A stretch of DNA of 64,000 nt from CAMPKL01 sp963805925 (GTDB lineage: Bacteria > Acidobacteriota > Terriglobia > Bryobacterales > UBA6623). The notes under the pieces were generated by a model. That model saw only the letters and a program-made list of their open reading frames with translations, did not search any database and had not been told where the DNA came from. Shown one piece after another: positions 43,455 to 51,785 of this stretch. Within the stretch, counting starts at the first letter, position 1, and the number at the start of each line of letters is the position of its first letter. The translations under genes and the position numbers were made by a program. Where the stretch lies: assembly GCA_963805925.1 (NCBI GenBank), contig CAWDWB010000004.1:186001-250000 (forward strand), in the 5' to 3' direction.

Positions 43455-43484
43455 GCGACCGTCCAACAAGTGTTGGACGGTCGC
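43455..43484 (-). terminator. Perfect 13-bp hairpin between cytochrome and glutaredoxin-like genes
   Basis: Arms gcgaccgtccaac and gttggacggtcgc (43455-43467, 43472-43484) with a 4-base loop. It lies 17 bases after the cytochrome stop (43501) and 29 bases before the next start. There is no T tract on either strand, so it may be a weak terminator or a processing or stability element. Confidence 0.5.
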
Positions 43485-43500
43485 TCTCGGCCCGAAAGAT

Positions 43501-44478
43501 TTAGTTGGAACTGCCCAATCCGTGATTCGTACCGCAGATCGGGCAAGGCGTCGGGTCTTCGGTGTTGTCGACGCGATGCTTCACACGCGGCAGGCTTTGC
43601 AAGAACAGGAATACCGACCCCATGTCGCTGTCGGTCATGTTGCGGTAAATCTGCACCGGCATCAGCTTGTTCAAGCGCCGCGCGCCAGGGTCGCCGGTCG
43701 TCAGAACCTTCTTGAAGAGCGCCTCGTCGTAGTACTCGATGCCGCTCGGGTCGAAGGTGATGTTGGGGGTAACAATATCGCCCCACGGGCCTTTTAACTC
43801 AAAACCGCCGCCAAAAGCGATCTCCATCCGCGGTTGGCCCATCTCGTTCATCGCCGTGTGGCAACCTACGCAATCGCCGAGCGCTGCCAGATACTGACCA
43901 TTTTCCAAACTCTGGCCGTCGCCTGACGGGCCTCGAACCGGCCGTGAAATCGGCCACGCCGGAGGCAGCCCGGCCAGAACCGGCTCGGGAAACTCGCGCG
44001 CAGGAACTTTATTGCTCACCGCAGGTTGCGAGCGCAGATAAGCGATGACCGCCGCCAGGTCTTCGTCGGACATCATGCTGAAGTCGGACATGACCGGGAA
44101 CAGCCGCCGGCCGTCAAGACCGATGCCTTCGCGGATCGCCTTGTCAAGTTGCTCGTCAGTCGCCAAACCAATGCCGGTCTCGTTGTCCGGCGTGATGTTG
44201 GGCGCGTAGAGTCTTCCCGGGATGCCCTCATCGGGGAAAAGCGCGCCGGCGCCCTGTCTGCCCGCGAGAATCTTGGGCTCTTCACCGCTCCAATCCTGCT
44301 CGGAGTGGCACAAAAAACAATGTGCCACGGCGTTGACGATATATTCGCCCCGCTCGACAGACGAGGCCTGAGTGGCGGGCGGCGCTTCCGAACCCGGCTC
44401 GGTCGAGCTGCAGCCTGAAGCGAAAGAAAAAGCAAGCCCGAGGGCCGCGAGACCAAGCAAAGACTCAGTCCGATTCAT
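43501..44478 (-). CDS. Di-haem cytochrome c lipoprotein
   Basis: 325 residues from the ATG at 44478. A lipoprotein signal (SLLGLAALGLAFSFASGC, lipobox Cys23) is followed by two cytochrome c domains, each with a CxxCH: Cys54-Phe-Leu-Cys-His58 and Cys203-Val-Gly-Cys-His207. Distal Met ligands are likely in 'LFPVMSDFSMMSDEDLAAVI' and 'NKLMPVQIYRNMTDSDM'. It resembles the cytochrome subunit of alcohol or aldehyde dehydrogenase complexes, but no dehydrogenase lies next to it. The C-terminus has an extra 'CPICGTNHG'. Confidence 0.87.
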   Translation of the reverse strand: MNRTESLLGLAALGLAFSFASGCSSTEPGSEAPPATQASSVERGEYIVNAVAHCFLCHSEQDWSGEEPKILAGRQGAGALFPDEGIPGRLYAPNITPDNETGIGLATDEQLDKAIREGIGLDGRRLFPVMSDFSMMSDEDLAAVIAYLRSQPAVSNKVPAREFPEPVLAGLPPAWPISRPVRGPSGDGQSLENGQYLAALGDCVGCHTAMNEMGQPRMEIAFGGGFELKGPWGDIVTPNITFDPSGIEYYDEALFKKVLTTGDPGARRLNKLMPVQIYRNMTDSDMGSVFLFLQSLPRVKHRVDNTEDPTPCPICGTNHGLGSSN

Positions 44479-44590
44479 CGTTTGAAATCCCGCCTCCTGC
44501 GGGGATGCGGCCGCGCAAAGCGCGGCGGTAATCGCTTCCAGATTAAAACAAGTCGGCATCCGTTTAGAGCAATAATGGAGCCCTTGACCT

Positions 44591-46315
44591 ATGTCTTCTC
44601 AACGACGCCCGCTACGCTCCGCAGACTGGTTTGGCCGCAAGGACAAGCTAGGTTTCATCCACCGTTCTTGGACGAAGGCTGAAGGCTTTCCGCAGTCCGC
44701 CTTCGACGGCAAGCCGGTCATCGGCATCTGCAACTCTTGGTCGGAACTGACGAGTTGCAACGCCCATCTGCGGCAAGTGGCCGAGGCGGTCAAGCGCGGC
44801 GTCTGGGAGGCGGGCGGCTTCCCCTTGGAGTTCCCAACCATCTCGCTGGGCGAGCCGCTGATGCGGCCCACGACGATGATGTTCCGCAACCTGATGGCGA
44901 TGGACGTCGAAGAGTCGATTCGCGCTAACCCTCTGGACGGAGTCGTCCTGCTGTGCGGCTGCGACAAGACGACGCCCGCGCAGTTGATGGGCGCCGCCTC
45001 GGCGGATATTCCGGCCCTGGTCGTCACCGGCGGGCCGATGCTGCGCGGCATGTACAAGAACAAGCCGATCGGCTCGGGCACGGATGTCTGGAAGTTCGAC
45101 GGCGACCGCCGCTCCGGCAAGATCTCCGTTGAGGAGTTTTGTTCGATCGAATCCTGCATGTCGCGCTCCGCCGGACACTGCATGACCATGGGCACGGCCT
45201 CGACGATGACCAGCCTCGCCGAGGCTCTGGGCATGACCCTGACGGGCTGCGCTTCGATCCCCGCTTCAGACTCACGCCGACAAGAGATCGCCCATCGCAG
45301 CGGCGTGCGCATCGTCGATATGGTCTGGGAGAACCTAACGCCCTCCAAAATCATGACCGCTCAGGCGATGGAGAACGCGATTCGCGTCGACATGGCAATT
45401 GGCGGATCGACCAACGCCATCATTCACCTCAAGGCCATCGCCGGACGCTTGAACTTGGACTTCCCGCTAGAGAAGTTCGACGAGATCGCCCGCACCACGC
45501 CGGTGCTGGCCAACATTAGCCCTTCAGGCAAGTACCTGATGGAAGACTTCTTCTACGCGGGCGGCCTGCCGGCGTTGATGAAGGAGATTCTCGACCTGCT
45601 CAACGGTGACGCGTTGACCGCCACCGGCAAGACGATGGCCCAGAACCTGGCGGACGCCGAGTGCTACAACCCCGAGGTTATCTTGCCGCGTGACAAGCCC
45701 TTGCAGCCCACCGGCGGCACGGTCATCCTGCGCGGCAACATTTGCCCCAACGGTGCGGTCCTGAAGACCAGCGCGGCGGACCCGAAACTGCTGCAGCACA
45801 CCGGCCGCGCCGTGGTGTTTGAGAACCACACGGACTTGCTCGCGCGCGTTGACTCGCCGGACTTGGACATCGACGAGAACAGCGTCATGGTGCTCAAGAA
45901 CGGCGGCCCGCACGGCGGCCCCGGTATGCCGGAGCTGGGCAATCTGCCGGTTCCTTCCAAGCTGCTCCAGCGCGGCATCACCGACATCTTGCGGATCTCC
46001 GACGCCCGTATGAGCGGCACGAGCTACGGCGCGTGCGTCTTGCATGTCTCGCCGGAGTCGGCCATCGGCGGGCCGCTCGCCGCAGTGCAAGACGGCGATC
46101 AGATTCGCCTCGACGTCGAGAATAGAACACTCGACCTGTTAATCGACGAGCACGAGATGAATCGGCGTTTGCGCCTTTGGGAACGACCCGAGCCAGCCTA
46201 TGAGCGCGGTTGGGGCAAGATCTTTCTCGACAACGTGCTGCAGGCGCATGAAGGTTGCGACTTTGCCGTGCTCAAGGGCAAGGGTTCGAAGACGGAACCA
46301 GCCCTACCGTTCTAA
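44591..46315 (+). CDS. IlvD/Edd family sugar-acid dehydratase (L-arabonate dehydratase-like)
   Basis: 574 residues. The [2Fe-2S] ligands are Cys56 ('SWSELTSCNAH'), Cys124 ('LCGCDKTTPAQLMGAAS') and Cys197 ('RSAGHCMTMGTASTM'); the Mg2+ and substrate regions include 'GGSTNAIIHLKAIAGRL' and 'ISDARMSGTSYGACVLHVSP'. The start 'LRSADWFGRKDKLGFIHRSW' and 'SGKYLMEDFFYAGGLPALM' match sugar-acid dehydratases such as L-arabonate or D-xylonate-type enzymes better than biosynthetic IlvD. It would turn an aldonic acid into a 2-keto-3-deoxy acid. No aldolase or dehydrogenase is adjacent, so the exact substrate is unproven. Confidence 0.85.
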   Translation: MSSQRRPLRSADWFGRKDKLGFIHRSWTKAEGFPQSAFDGKPVIGICNSWSELTSCNAHLRQVAEAVKRGVWEAGGFPLEFPTISLGEPLMRPTTMMFRNLMAMDVEESIRANPLDGVVLLCGCDKTTPAQLMGAASADIPALVVTGGPMLRGMYKNKPIGSGTDVWKFDGDRRSGKISVEEFCSIESCMSRSAGHCMTMGTASTMTSLAEALGMTLTGCASIPASDSRRQEIAHRSGVRIVDMVWENLTPSKIMTAQAMENAIRVDMAIGGSTNAIIHLKAIAGRLNLDFPLEKFDEIARTTPVLANISPSGKYLMEDFFYAGGLPALMKEILDLLNGDALTATGKTMAQNLADAECYNPEVILPRDKPLQPTGGTVILRGNICPNGAVLKTSAADPKLLQHTGRAVVFENHTDLLARVDSPDLDIDENSVMVLKNGGPHGGPGMPELGNLPVPSKLLQRGITDILRISDARMSGTSYGACVLHVSPESAIGGPLAAVQDGDQIRLDVENRTLDLLIDEHEMNRRLRLWERPEPAYERGWGKIFLDNVLQAHEGCDFAVLKGKGSKTEPALPF

Positions 46316-46324
46316 CAACAACTA

Positions 46325-46359
46325 TTGACAACTAAGGTGTCATTACGGCATCCTAGTTG
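46325..46359 (+). promoter_or_regulatory. marR promoter with 31-bp operator palindrome
   Basis: A perfect -35 TTGACA (46325-46330) precedes a weak -10 (CATCCT, 46349-46354, 18-base spacer). A 31-bp imperfect palindrome spans 46329-46359, outer arms CAACTA and TAGTTG, with further symmetric bases inside. It covers the whole core promoter and ends five bases before the ATG at 46364, as expected for an autoregulated MarR gene, and implies a very short or absent leader. Confidence 0.55.
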
Positions 46360-46363
46360 CCAT

Positions 46364-46885
46364 ATGGCCGACAGAGCGAATCATACAGTGGAAGCGGCGA
46401 TTGCCGGTCTTTTCGGCGACCCCGCGTTAGAGTCCGTTTTGGCGGAAACTGGCGCACTTTTCCATCGCCTGCGGCACGAGGCCGAGCGCATCCATGGGCA
46501 TGGAGAGACGTCTTCGGGACGGCGTGCGATCTTGCGAGGGCTATCGAGACTGGGGCCGCAGACCGTGCCGGAGATGGCCCGGGCCAGGCCTGTTTCGCGC
46601 CAGTACATCCAGCGCCTGGTCAACGAGCTCACCGCTGACGGGCTGGTCGAAGCCGTAGAGAACCCTGCTCACAAGCGTTCGTCGTTGATCCAGTTGACCG
46701 GGGCTGGCCAAGAAAAGCTCGAAGAGATGTCGGCGAGGGAGCGGGAGCTAATTGACGGGCTACGGATCGAAGTTCCGCCGGCCGAGCTCCTGCAGGCGGC
46801 GGCAACGCTGCGGCAAGTTCGCGTAGTATTTGAGAGTCCCACATGGCAGAGCCGGGTCGGCGCCGCCGAGGAGAACGAATCATGA
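46364..46885 (+). CDS. MarR family transcriptional regulator
   Basis: 173 residues from the ATG at 46364. Winged-helix DNA-binding region: 'RRAILRGLSRLGPQTVPEMA', 'RARPVSRQYIQRLVNELTAD' (recognition helix), 'GLVEAVENPAHKRSSLIQLT' (wing). Flanking helices give the dimer. The ligand is unknown. The upstream palindrome suggests self-repression. It overlaps the methyltransferase start by ATGA, so the two are made together. Confidence 0.88.
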   Translation: MADRANHTVEAAIAGLFGDPALESVLAETGALFHRLRHEAERIHGHGETSSGRRAILRGLSRLGPQTVPEMARARPVSRQYIQRLVNELTADGLVEAVENPAHKRSSLIQLTGAGQEKLEEMSARERELIDGLRIEVPPAELLQAAATLRQVRVVFESPTWQSRVGAAEENES

Positions 46886-47556
46886 ATCCGTTGATGTCGC
46901 CGGATCGCGACGCCGGAGCCTTGCAAGAAGCTTGTCCAACGACGGGTTGGAAGGCGCGCGTCGCCCGCCAGTTTGGCAAACCCGAAGGGCGCATGGGTCG
47001 ACTCGTCGGCTACGCGATGTCCGTCAAGAACAGGGCGCGGAGCGAGTGGGTGTTGTCGCTGTTGAATATCCAAGCTGCGGATCGGGTGTTGGAGATCGGC
47101 TTCGGCTCCGGGCGAGACCTTCGCCGCGTGGCCTCATTGTCCACCGAAGGTTTAGCCGCAGGAGTCGATCACTCCGCCGAGATGGTCAAGATGGCCCGAG
47201 GGAAAAGCATCGGCGCCATCTTAGCGGGCCGTGCGGACATCCGCCACGGCTCGGCCGAGCGCATACCGTTTCCGGATGCTTGCTTTAACAAGGCGTTCTC
47301 GATCAACGCGGTTCAGTTTTGGCGCGATCGGAGGGCTGCCTTGATCGAGATTCGCCGGGTACTGCGGACAGGAGGACTCATTGCCATAGCCCTGGAGCCG
47401 CGGGGGGCATCGAGCCCAGAACTTGCGCTGGCCAACGGGCAGGTCATGGCGGCTGACCTGGCGGCCGCCGGATTTCAGGAAGTGCAGCTGGAGTCGAACG
47501 CACTGGGGCGAGCCCCGACGGTTTGCGTCACCGGCCTGAAAGGCGATCGCGAATGA
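46882..47556 (+). CDS. Class I SAM-dependent methyltransferase
   Basis: 224 residues from the ATG at 46882, with 'gagga' upstream. Motif I 'DRVLEIGFGSGRDLRRVA', the acidic 'VDHSAEMVKMA', motif II-III 'RHGSAERIPFPDACFNKAF' and 'EIRRVLRTGGLIAIALEP' are those of a Methyltransf_11 enzyme. Pairing with a MarR regulator suggests modification of a small toxic or signalling molecule (inference). Cytoplasmic. Confidence 0.87.
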   Translation: MNPLMSPDRDAGALQEACPTTGWKARVARQFGKPEGRMGRLVGYAMSVKNRARSEWVLSLLNIQAADRVLEIGFGSGRDLRRVASLSTEGLAAGVDHSAEMVKMARGKSIGAILAGRADIRHGSAERIPFPDACFNKAFSINAVQFWRDRRAALIEIRRVLRTGGLIAIALEPRGASSPELALANGQVMAADLAAAGFQEVQLESNALGRAPTVCVTGLKGDRE

Positions 47557-47566
47557 CGATTAGCTG

Positions 47567-48253
47567 CTAGCGGCCGGCTTTGCGAAAGACCAGCGCGTAC
47601 TGATAGGGCAAGTGGTCAAAGGTTCTCTCGAACGTCAGACCTGCCGCTTCAATTTCCGCGCGGAATTCGTCGCGGTCCGCGCGAATGTGATTCTTGGCCC
47701 AATCCGGATCGCGGCCTTCGCGTGAACGAAAACGATAGAAATCGACGACGACGAGGCGGCCGTTCTGTTTCAAGGCCCTTTTGATCGCGCGCATCGTTTC
47801 GGTCGGCTGCTCGAAATGGTGATAGGCGTCGAGAATGAAGGCTAGGTCCACGGAGTTCGCCGGCAGCTTGGGGTCGACCTGGTCGCCCAAGATTGTCTCC
47901 ACATTCTGCCAGCCTTGCTCTTTCTTGTGCGCCTGTACTTGGTCCAGAAAGTCTTGCTGGATATCCTCCGCATAGACCTTCCCTTCGGGGCCAACCGCTT
48001 CCAAAAAGTAAGGGATCATGAAGCCGACGCCCGTGCCGATATCGGCGACGACATCGCCCTTCTGCACCCCGATCGAAGCGATGAGTTCTCGTGGTTTTTG
48101 TTCCTTCTCTCGCTCGGGATTCGCCAGCGATTGCGCCACTCGTGCGCGGCCCTCGGCAGTTTGATAGCCCGCGTTGGCATCAGCGGCGACCTGACCGTAA
48201 ACGAACGGCGCTCCGCAGCTTAACAGCGACAGAAAAAAAAGCAGCTTCCTCAC
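47567..48253 (-). CDS. Exported SAM-dependent methyltransferase-like protein
   Basis: 228 residues with a clear signal peptide (LLFFLSLLSCGAPFVYGQ) ahead of a complete class I methyltransferase domain: motif I 'GDVVADIGTGVGFMIPYFLE', 'GKVYAEDIQQDFLDQVQAH', 'VDLAFILDAYHHFEQPTETM' and 'NGRLVVVDFYRFRSREGRDP'. SAM is a cytoplasmic cofactor, so export is puzzling; the leader may instead act as a membrane anchor or the domain may have lost catalysis. Similar proteins occur in other Acidobacteria and Planctomycetes, as I recall. It lies two bases after the TIM-barrel gene, in the same unit. Confidence 0.78.
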   Translation of the reverse strand: MRKLLFFLSLLSCGAPFVYGQVAADANAGYQTAEGRARVAQSLANPEREKEQKPRELIASIGVQKGDVVADIGTGVGFMIPYFLEAVGPEGKVYAEDIQQDFLDQVQAHKKEQGWQNVETILGDQVDPKLPANSVDLAFILDAYHHFEQPTETMRAIKRALKQNGRLVVVDFYRFRSREGRDPDWAKNHIRADRDEFRAEIEAAGLTFERTFDHLPYQYALVFRKAGR

Positions 48254-48255
48254 GG

Positions 48256-49188
48256 CTAGACCTCCACAGTACGCAAGTACTTGGCGCTCATCGCCAAGCT
48301 GTCGACCGCATCGCCCGGCGTTTGATCTTGCTCGACGACGTATACAGCGACGTCATCGGCTTCCGCGGCTTTCAGCACATCTGAGAAGTCGATCACGCCG
48401 GAGCCGACCTCTTTGAAGTTCTCAGCGTCAACGCCTTCGGCGAACTGCGTCGGAGCGCTGGAGGCCTTGTCTTTCAGATGTAGCAGCTTGGCGCGGCCGG
48501 GATGCGTACGAATCCACTCAGCAGGATCGAGTCCGGCGACGCTCACCCAGAAGACGTCCAGTTCGATTCGTACCAGGGCAGGATCGGTCGCTTCGAGAAG
48601 GATCTCCATGGCCGTTGAGTCCTCGACCGGACCGAACTCGAAGGCATGGTTGTGATAGGCGAAGCCAATGCCGGCGGCTTTGTAGACTTCGCCGGCATGG
48701 TTTAGCTTGTCGGCCAACTTCAGATAGTGGTCGCGCGTCGTGCCTCGGCTCTCGATATCCACGTAGGGCATCACCAGCCAAGAGAAGCCATTAGCATTGC
48801 CCCACTCGGCGGACTCCTCAAGCGTTTTCGGTCCAGCGGCGACGTCGCCGCCGAGAATAATCTCGCGCGAGATGTGACTGCTGACCGGCTTGAGGCCAGC
48901 GGCCTTCACGGCGTCCGCGACCTGATCGTAGGTCACGACGACGCCATCGGCGCCGGTCGACTGGACGGCCTCGATCTCGGAGTAGCCCGCGGCGACCACG
49001 CGCTCGAAGATGTCGCCGACGCCTTCAGCGAGCATGTAGCGCAAAGTGTACATCTGGAAGGCAAGCGGCTTCGAGAAGTACCTCGCGGCCGGGGCCGCCG
49101 CCTCTTCAGGCGCTCCAGAGCAACCAGCCAAAGAAATCCCGGCGCCAACGCTGGCAAGATGCATGAAACGGCGACGATTCAATGACAT
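48256..49188 (-). CDS. Tat-exported sugar isomerase/epimerase-like TIM-barrel lipoprotein
   Basis: 310 residues. The N-terminus 'MSLNRRRFMHLASVGAGISL' is a twin-arginine signal with a lipobox 'LAGC' (Cys23). The mature part is an AP_endonuc_2/xylose-isomerase-type barrel: 'AFQMYTLRYMLAEGVGDIFE', 'GLKPVSSHISREIIL', 'GIGFAYHNHAFEFGPV' (metal site His), 'VRIELDVFWVSVAGLDPAEW' and 'LLHLKDKASS'. The family acts on sugars and inositols with a divalent metal; the Tat route suggests export as a folded metalloenzyme. It is followed by the exported methyltransferase gene. Confidence 0.87.
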   Translation of the reverse strand: MSLNRRRFMHLASVGAGISLAGCSGAPEEAAAPAARYFSKPLAFQMYTLRYMLAEGVGDIFERVVAAGYSEIEAVQSTGADGVVVTYDQVADAVKAAGLKPVSSHISREIILGGDVAAGPKTLEESAEWGNANGFSWLVMPYVDIESRGTTRDHYLKLADKLNHAGEVYKAAGIGFAYHNHAFEFGPVEDSTAMEILLEATDPALVRIELDVFWVSVAGLDPAEWIRTHPGRAKLLHLKDKASSAPTQFAEGVDAENFKEVGSGVIDFSDVLKAAEADDVAVYVVEQDQTPGDAVDSLAMSAKYLRTVEV

Positions 49189-49243
49189 AGCTGAATCATC
49201 CTAGCAAGAGGATAGGCCCGGCGGGTAGCGGGGGCGGAACGAA

Positions 49244-49813
49244 CTATTCCCCGGCTTGGGCTTTCTTGCGGGCTTCGAATCTTTCAATCGACTCCATGAT
49301 GGTGTCGTAGGCCCCTTGGCGGCCTTCCCAGCCGCGAATATTCACCGGCTTCCCTTCTAGATCCTTGTAGATGCTGAAGAAGTGTTCGATCTCGCGCAGG
49401 TAGTGCGGACGCATGTCTTCGAGCGACTTGATTTCGGTGTAACGCGGGTCGACGATCGGAATAGAGATGATCTTCTCGTCCTCGCCCTTTTCGTCTTCCA
49501 TGCGGAACACGCCAATCGGGCTGGCCTCAATGATGCAACCGGTAAAGGTCGGCGTCCGAGTCATGACCAGAATATCCAGCGGATCGCCATCGTCCGCCAG
49601 TGTGCCGGGAATGAACCCGTAGGCCATCGGGTAATGCACGGCCGAGTACAACACCCGGTCGAGCCGGAATAGCCCGCACTGCGCGTCGTACTCGTACTTG
49701 TTGCTGCCGCCCTGTTGGATCTCAACGATAGCGTCGATGCGGTGCGGCGGTTCCGGTCCGGGCGAGAGCAGCGTGAGGTTGTTGGGCGGGTGAATGTAGG
49801 GAGGCGTGCTCAA
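49244..49813 (-). CDS. ppa: Inorganic pyrophosphatase, family I
   Basis: 189 residues. 'VEIQQGGSNKYEYDAQCGLF', 'YPMAYGFIPGTLADDGDPLD' (active-site D-x-D-P-x-x-D in DGDPLDILV), and 'EIEHFFSIYKDLEGKPVNI' with the catalytic Lys are the family hallmarks. It hydrolyses pyrophosphate and pulls biosynthetic reactions forward. It is transcribed divergently from the GT39 gene with 55 bases between. Confidence 0.95.
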   Translation of the reverse strand: MSTPPYIHPPNNLTLLSPGPEPPHRIDAIVEIQQGGSNKYEYDAQCGLFRLDRVLYSAVHYPMAYGFIPGTLADDGDPLDILVMTRTPTFTGCIIEASPIGVFRMEDEKGEDEKIISIPIVDPRYTEIKSLEDMRPHYLREIEHFFSIYKDLEGKPVNIRGWEGRQGAYDTIMESIERFEARKKAQAGE

Positions 49814-49868
49814 TTCCCCATCTTATCAGCGCTCGGGTGTTCCTTCGTACACTAGGCAAGGCCTTTCG

Positions 49869-51338
49869 ATGACGCGTCAAGACCTCGGCCGCCTGGCTCT
49901 GCTGGCGATATTGTGCTGGATTATCTACGGGATCGGAATCTCCGATCGAGGTCTGGTCGCGCCGGATGAGCCGCGCTACGCCGCGATCGCGCACGAGATG
50001 GCCTCATCCGGCGACTGGGTAACGCCGCGTCTTTGGGGCGAGCCTTGGTTCGAGAAGCCGGCCTTGCTCTATTGGATGGGCGCGTTGGGCGAGATTGCCG
50101 GGATCGACGGAGATCTCGCCATTCGCGTCCCGGTAGCGCTGATGAGCTTCGCCTTCCTGCTCATTTTCTACGCGCTGGTGCGGCGCTCGTTTGGCCGGCC
50201 AGCCGCCGACGGCGCCGCCGTGCTGCTGGCTACAGCGGCAGGTTGGGCCGCTTACAGCCAGATCGGAGTTTTTGACCTGCCGCTTGCCGCTGCAACCAGC
50301 CTGGCGCTCGTGGCGCTGTTGCCCTGGGTCGAAAATCCGCAAGAGAAAGGGCTGCTGCCGCTTTTCGGCGCCGCGCTTGGCTTCGGCGTCCTCGCAAAGG
50401 GCCTAGTCGCTCCGGCCGTCGCGACTCTGGCAGTGCTCTCCGTCTGCCGCGACCGAGGCATCGGGCCAGTCGCACGGGACCTGTTTTCCGCGCGAACCCT
50501 GCTCCCCTTCGCGGTGGTGACCCTGCCGTGGTATGGGCTCTGTTATTGGCGCAACGGTTCAGTTTTTCTCGAGGAATTCCTCTGGCGGCACCATGTGCTG
50601 CGAGTTTTCAGTTCCGAGTTGCAACATGAACAGGCCTGGTGGTTCTATTTACCGGTCATCCTGCTGGCGCTAGCTCCATGGACGCCGATCGTGGTTAGTG
50701 GCGTCATTTCCACGGACTGGCGAAGCGACCCCAGAATGCGCTTCTTGGGCGCCTGGGCGTTGGGCACGTTGGCGATATTTTCCGTCTCAACGAACAAACT
50801 CCCTGGCTATGTACTGCCGGCGATTCCGCCCCTCTGTTTGATCGCCGGCCGAGGACTGCGGCGAGCGCCGGTGTGGGCCTGGACGGGTTCGGGGCTGATG
50901 CTGTGCCTGTTCCCCATCGCCGCCACGGTGCTCCCATTGGCCCTTGCGGATGGCTTGCCGGCAGCCTGGCCTCCCGATTCGACGGCCTGGATCCCGGTTG
51001 CCGGGTTTTTGGCGCTTACCGTCGGCGTGGGCGCAGTAGCGGCAAAGGGTCATTCGGCGTTTGCGGCAGCTCTCGTTGCCGCTGGCGCGACGGTTGGCTA
51101 TTGGAACCTGAAGTCACTGACCTTCCACGACTTAGATGCCGTCGCCGGCAGTCGTTCGGTGTGGCGAGAGCAGTCAGCCCGGGTAGACTCCACCTGCATC
51201 GGAGATGTGAGAAGGCACGTCGAATACGGACTGCGCTACTACAGTGATAACAGGCTGCGCCCTTGTGCTGTTGACCCGCAGCCCTTCACGCTTAATGGAG
51301 ATCCGCCCCGCCGGGAGCCGACGGCAGGTCCGAATTAA
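49869..51338 (+). CDS. GT39-family membrane glycosyltransferase (ArnT/PMT-like)
   Basis: 489 residues from the ATG at 49869, preceded by 'aagg'; the longer frame upstream overlaps ppa. About ten to twelve membrane spans. The first periplasmic loop carries 'GLVAPDEPRYAAIAHEMASS' (catalytic Asp-Glu pair) and 'WVTPRLWGEPWFEKPALLYW', the signature of ArnT-like enzymes. 'KLPGYVLPAIPPLCLIAGRG' lies later. The enzyme transfers a sugar from a polyprenyl phosphate donor to lipid A or protein; the acceptor is unknown. Confidence 0.88.
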   Translation: MTRQDLGRLALLAILCWIIYGIGISDRGLVAPDEPRYAAIAHEMASSGDWVTPRLWGEPWFEKPALLYWMGALGEIAGIDGDLAIRVPVALMSFAFLLIFYALVRRSFGRPAADGAAVLLATAAGWAAYSQIGVFDLPLAAATSLALVALLPWVENPQEKGLLPLFGAALGFGVLAKGLVAPAVATLAVLSVCRDRGIGPVARDLFSARTLLPFAVVTLPWYGLCYWRNGSVFLEEFLWRHHVLRVFSSELQHEQAWWFYLPVILLALAPWTPIVVSGVISTDWRSDPRMRFLGAWALGTLAIFSVSTNKLPGYVLPAIPPLCLIAGRGLRRAPVWAWTGSGLMLCLFPIAATVLPLALADGLPAAWPPDSTAWIPVAGFLALTVGVGAVAAKGHSAFAAALVAAGATVGYWNLKSLTFHDLDAVAGSRSVWREQSARVDSTCIGDVRRHVEYGLRYYSDNRLRPCAVDPQPFTLNGDPPRREPTAGPN

Positions 51339-51405
51339 ATTTGCTAAACATGTAACCCTTTTGGCCTCTCGTGCGAATAAGGAGGTGGGGTTATTGGAGG
51401 TGGGG

Positions 51406-51753
51406 ATGTCTGAAATACAACCCGCGACGAGTGGCGTTGGGCCGAAGTTGACCAAGAAGGAGCAGGAACTATTCGATCTGCTCGACGGCAACCCCGGCAA
51501 GTGCTTCTCTCGTGCCTACTTACTGCAGCGAATCTGGGGTTATCGAGACGACACGCGCACGCGGACAGTCGATGTTCACGTGAGCCGTCTGCGCAAGAAG
51601 CTCGAAGACCGCGTCGACCTGGCGATTCATACCGTCGTCAGGCAAGGGTACGTCCTAGAACGGCGCGGTGCAGCGCAGCGCGCGGGCGAAACGCGCTTCG
51701 CGTCGACTGATCGCTCGGCCTCGGAATTCAGGCAACCAATCTGGGCCAACTGA
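51406..51753 (+). CDS. Free-standing OmpR-type winged-helix DNA-binding protein
   Basis: 115 residues from the ATG at 51406. The domain 'LTKKEQELFDLLDGNPGKCF', 'SRAYLLQRIWGYRDDTRTRT', 'VDVHVSRLRKKLED' and 'HTVVRQGYVLERR' is an OmpR/PhoB output domain. There is no receiver domain and no adjacent kinase. After the domain comes a ~25-residue polar tail. Two tandem 'ggaggtgggg' ribosome-site-like copies precede the ATG (about 51382-51391 and 51397-51405), and a TTG four codons upstream could also start. Confidence 0.78.
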   Translation: MSEIQPATSGVGPKLTKKEQELFDLLDGNPGKCFSRAYLLQRIWGYRDDTRTRTVDVHVSRLRKKLEDRVDLAIHTVVRQGYVLERRGAAQRAGETRFASTDRSASEFRQPIWAN

Positions 51754-51785
51754 CTGCAGTGGCCGGAAAGGTATAATCTGGCGGG

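Noticed and set aside
44591..46315. Calling this gene biosynthetic ilvD
   Set aside because: The N-terminal 'DWFGRKDKLGFIHRSW' and 'SGKYLMEDFFYAGGLPA' regions fit sugar-acid dehydratases better, and no branched-chain amino acid genes are nearby.
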